Assembly: GCA_050251815.1 (NCBI GenBank)
Contig: JBFWMB010000053.1
Span: 1 to 27,336, forward strand
Length of the DNA: 27,336 bases
Direction of reading: 5' to 3'
Origin: GWE2-40-63 sp050251815
Lineage (GTDB): Bacteria; Bacteroidota; Bacteroidia; Bacteroidales; SZUA-534
Each line of letters opens with the position of its first letter. The first letter of the stretch is position 1. Below, one piece after another: positions 25,039-27,336 of the stretch. Under the pieces are notes generated by a model. The model saw only the letters and a list, made by a program, of their open reading frames with translations, made no database searches and was not told where the DNA came from. A program made the translations under genes and the position numbers.

Positions 25039-26544
25039 ATGGGTATAAAAAGTATATTAATTGCTAACCGGGGCGAAATTGCCGTACGCATTGCCCGTAC
25101 CTGCAAAAACATGGGCATTGAAACCTGGGGCATTAAAACCTCGAGCGAACCAAGGGCTCATTACCTTTCGCACATGGATAAGGTATTTGACCTTAGCGAC
25201 GAGTATTCTGAAGTATTGGTTTTTCTGGATGTGGAAAAACTTATGGATATTGCTGCACAAACCAAGGTTGATGCCATTCATCCCGGATACGGGTTTTTGG
25301 CAGAGAATGCGTATTTTGCACAACGATGCATCAATGCAGGTATTAAGTTTATTGGGCCTTCGCCCGATGCCATTCATAAAATGGGAAATAAAACCGTAGC
25401 CCGGCAGATTGCCACCCAACACGAAATTCCTTTGGCCACGGGAACCACCCACAGTATTCGCGATGCGGAGGAAGCCAAAAAGGTAGCCGATAAAATTGGC
25501 TATCCGGTAATTATTAAAGCAGCCTCAGGTGGTGGTGGTCGCGGAATGCGCATTATTCATAAGGCCGAAGAACTGGCGCAAATGTTTCGTCTGGCTACCA
25601 ACGAAGCCGAAAAAGCATTTAACGATCCCTCGGTATTTATCGAGAAATACATACAAAACCCCAAGCACATCGAGTTTCAGATTCTGGCCGACTCGCATGG
25701 AAATACCATCCATTTGGGTGAACGCGAATGCAGCATCCAGCGAAAGCATCAGAAACTGCTTGAAGAGGCTCCCTCGCCTGCCCTTACTCCCGAATTGCGG
25801 AAGGAAATGGGTGATACAGCCATCCGGATTGCCCAGGCTGTGAAATACGAGAGTGCAGGTACAGTAGAGTTCCTGCTCGACCAAAGCAACAATTTTTTCT
25901 TTATGGAAATGAACACCCGGATTCAGGTGGAGCATCCGGTAACGGAAATGATAACCGGACTGGATTTAATTGAACAGCAAATACGGATTGCCCAGGGCGA
26001 AAAACTAAACCTTACGCAAGATGATGTTCAACTGAAAGGCTGGGCCATTGAATACCGGATTAATGCCGAGGATGTTCAGGCCGGGTTCTCGCCCTATTTG
26101 GGAACCATCGAAAAGATGTCGCTGCCCTCAGGAACCAACATTCGGATTGACAGCGGCATTGTGGAAGGCGACTCCATTTCGCCCAATTTTGACTCAATGG
26201 TGGCCAAACTGATTGTTTGGGGCGAAGACCGACAAACGGCTATAAAAGAATCGAAAAAAGCCCTGAATAAATTCTGGATTAAAGGACTAAAAACAACCAT
26301 TCCATTCTTTCGGACGGTACTTGAAAATGAATCGTTCAACTGCGGGACTTTTACCACCAGCTTCATTGAAAAAGAGCTTGACCTGATGCACGAATCGACC
26401 GACGAGGAAGAAATTCTGGCTGCCTGGTTTGCTACGTTGCAGTATATTAACGAGCGGGAAAAAGAAGCTAGCGATCAGGTTGATTTTGAGCAGGGAAAAA
26501 ACATCAATCCCTGGGTGCTCAACAAACGATTAAAGTCATTTTAA
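25039..26544 (+). CDS. Biotin carboxylase subunit of acyl-CoA carboxylase
   Basis: This 501-residue ATP-grasp enzyme carboxylates biotin on the carrier protein using bicarbonate and ATP. It has the N-terminal biotin-carboxylase fold (ILIANRGEIAVRIARTC, HPGYGFLAEN at 81-90), an ATP-grasp domain with Lys160 and the glycine-rich loop SGGGGRGMR (163-171), His210, Glu277, Glu290 and the EMNTRIQVEHPVTE motif (290-303, catalytic Arg294), and the C-terminal cap (AIEYRINAED, PNFDSMVAKLIVWG). The length is about 50 residues over the E. coli AccC subunit, owing to an acidic C-terminal tail (from about 455, STDEEEILAAWFATLQYINEREKE) that may contact its partner subunits. No biotinyl domain is fused; it is encoded 18 bp downstream. 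Confidence 0.95.
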   Translation: MGIKSILIANRGEIAVRIARTCKNMGIETWGIKTSSEPRAHYLSHMDKVFDLSDEYSEVLVFLDVEKLMDIAAQTKVDAIHPGYGFLAENAYFAQRCINAGIKFIGPSPDAIHKMGNKTVARQIATQHEIPLATGTTHSIRDAEEAKKVADKIGYPVIIKAASGGGGRGMRIIHKAEELAQMFRLATNEAEKAFNDPSVFIEKYIQNPKHIEFQILADSHGNTIHLGERECSIQRKHQKLLEEAPSPALTPELRKEMGDTAIRIAQAVKYESAGTVEFLLDQSNNFFFMEMNTRIQVEHPVTEMITGLDLIEQQIRIAQGEKLNLTQDDVQLKGWAIEYRINAEDVQAGFSPYLGTIEKMSLPSGTNIRIDSGIVEGDSISPNFDSMVAKLIVWGEDRQTAIKESKKALNKFWIKGLKTTIPFFRTVLENESFNCGTFTTSFIEKELDLMHESTDEEEILAAWFATLQYINEREKEASDQVDFEQGKNINPWVLNKRLKSF

Positions 26545-26562
26545 TTATTAATTGTTACATTT

Positions 26563-27135
26563 ATGCTACTCGAACTAAAGGAGAAACATACCATGAGACT
26601 AGGCCGAAGTTCAAAAAAGGAGTTAAAAAAACTGATTGCCGTTGACAGCCAGCGGAAAAAATTTGAATTCCCCATACCGTTTACCGATGTGTTAAAAGTT
26701 GGTGGTAAAGAAAGCGAAGTGGTTATTAAGGAAGACGATAAACTGGGAACCTACCTGCTTTTCAAAAATAAAAAATACCCGGTTGAGATTTTGTATAAGA
26801 ATCAAAACCGCTACGAGGTGCTGCTAAACGGCGTTTCGTATTTCTTCACGGTGGAAACCCCCACCTCGTACAAACGCATGAAGTTTTTATCGACCAAGGG
26901 CGGCTCAAAGAAGAACGAAAACCTGGAAGCACCCATGCCCGGTAAGATTGTTGAGGTACTGACCGAAGAAGGCCGTGAAGTACGTGCCGGAGAACCGTTG
27001 CTGATTCTGGAAGCCATGAAAATGCAAAACGAGATTCAGGCCCCCATTGCCGGAAAAGTGCGCAAGATTCATGTAAAAGGCGGACAAAACGTGCTTAAGG
27101 ACGATTTAATGGTTGAGATTACGGCGGGGAAATAA
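26563..27135 (+). CDS. Biotin carboxyl carrier protein of acyl-CoA carboxylase
   Basis: This 190-residue protein has a C-terminal biotinyl domain (about 120-188, starting APMPGKIVEVLTEEG) and the biotinylation motif EAMKMQNEI with biotin attached to Lys153. The first 110 or so residues form a beta-rich region (VVIKEDDKLGTYLLFKNKKYPVEILYKNQNRYEVLLNGVSYFF), resembling the domain that docks the carrier to the carboxylase and transferase subunits in propionyl-CoA-type carboxylases. Two in-frame starts are possible, ATG 26563 and ATG 26593; the first is used here for its spacing to the previous gene. It is the last gene of the three-gene operon and is followed by a terminator. Confidence 0.93.
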   Translation: MLLELKEKHTMRLGRSSKKELKKLIAVDSQRKKFEFPIPFTDVLKVGGKESEVVIKEDDKLGTYLLFKNKKYPVEILYKNQNRYEVLLNGVSYFFTVETPTSYKRMKFLSTKGGSKKNENLEAPMPGKIVEVLTEEGREVRAGEPLLILEAMKMQNEIQAPIAGKVRKIHVKGGQNVLKDDLMVEITAGK

Positions 27136-27171
27136 GGGGTTGCCTCAATAACAAAAAAAAAATAATATTAT

Positions 27172-27203
27172 AGAGGGTGTCTAAAAAGGCATCCTCTTTT
27201 TTT
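27172..27203 (+). terminator. Rho-independent terminator of the carboxylase operon
   Basis: AGAGGGTGTC (27172-27181) pairs over its whole length, with two G-T wobbles, with GGCATCCTCT (27188-27197), a six-base loop and a following T tract. It starts 36 bases after the carrier-protein stop. Confidence 0.88.
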
Positions 27204-27288
27204 ATGCAGCAATATTGGATATGGAATAATTTAAAGTGATGTAAATTGTTTTGGTTTTCGATTGTCCATATTTTGTCTTAAACGCGGT

Positions 27289-27325
27289 CAAAAGATGTTG
27301 ATAAAGCAAACAAAAGTGTTGATAA
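27289..27325. repeat. Direct repeat with DnaA-box-like cores
   Basis: CAAAAGATGTTGATAA (27289-27304) is repeated as CAAAAGTGTTGATAA (27311-27325) with a single-base indel. The shared TGTTGATAA cores start 21 bp apart, and their complement TTATCAACA differs by one base from the classical DnaA box TTATCCACA. The region lies between the carboxylase terminator and the window edge, with no gene visible. Confidence 0.45.
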
Positions 27326-27336
27326 CCATTGGTTTT

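Noticed and set aside
23444..27135. Carboxylase operon considered as a sodium-pumping methylmalonyl-CoA decarboxylase
   Set aside because: No membrane beta subunit or small gamma subunit is present and a dedicated biotin carboxylase is, which points to an ATP-driven carboxylase.
1..27336. Search for mobile elements, defence systems, CRISPR arrays and RNA genes
   Set aside because: No transposase, integrase, terminal inverted repeats, regularly spaced repeats, tRNA cloverleaf or rRNA segment was recognised by eye; small structured RNAs cannot be excluded without a covariance search.

Overview
The window looks like chromosomal DNA from a member of the Bacteroidota, most likely the Bacteroidales/Marinilabiliales side. 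The evidence is AT-rich DNA, starts with little or no Shine-Dalgarno sequence, promoters of the TTTG-N19-TAnnTTTG type, an ECF sigma/FecR pair of the Bacteroidetes type, a COG1579 zinc-ribbon/Nif3 gene pair, and a three-gene acyl-CoA carboxylase. No rRNA, tRNA, CRISPR, IS or phage genes were seen. Order and genus are inference.

Layout. 1-335: 3' end of a probable GNAT acetyltransferase. 382-579: doubtful small ORF. 694-2267: FecR-type anti-sigma and ECF sigma factor (minus strand), divergent from a secreted S9 prolyl-oligopeptidase-type peptidase (2408-4408). 4528-5397: MscS channel, convergent with a YfcC-type carrier (5431-7029). 7167-8633: secreted TPR protein. 8747-10612: Nif3 and coiled-coil zinc-ribbon operon. 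10745-19502: a block of five signalling genes on the minus strand. 19812-21200: membrane-anchored SpoIIE/PP2C phosphatase. 21407-23005: class I fumarase. 23444-27135: carboxyltransferase, biotin carboxylase and biotin carrier operon, then a terminator. The window ends in non-coding DNA with a direct repeat resembling DnaA boxes.

The most interesting part is 10745-21250. In transcription order it encodes (i) a membrane histidine kinase with an extracytoplasmic CxxCH haem-binding domain of the DUF3365/Tll0287 type, (ii) a soluble REC-PAS(x4)-HisKA_3 kinase whose third PAS carries a Cys cluster, (iii) a NarL/LuxR response regulator, then, behind a separate promoter, (iv) a receiver-only protein and (v) a chemoreceptor whose extracytoplasmic sensor is made of two tandem CZB-like Cys/His3 zinc-binding units. 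Upstream of the (iv)-(v) promoter is a cluster of three dyad-symmetric elements, the nearest centred about 40 bp before the predicted start. A partly matching element (AGT-N4-ACGCT) sits at nearly the same place before the phosphatase gene. The working model, which is inference, is a redox or haem-ligand signal passed from kinase i to kinase ii to regulator iii, which then activates a metal/oxidant-sensing chemoreceptor module and a PP2C phosphatase.

The right-hand third is central metabolism: fumarase and an ATP-dependent acyl-CoA carboxylase (propionyl-CoA or acetyl-CoA type), which would fit succinate/propionate metabolism.
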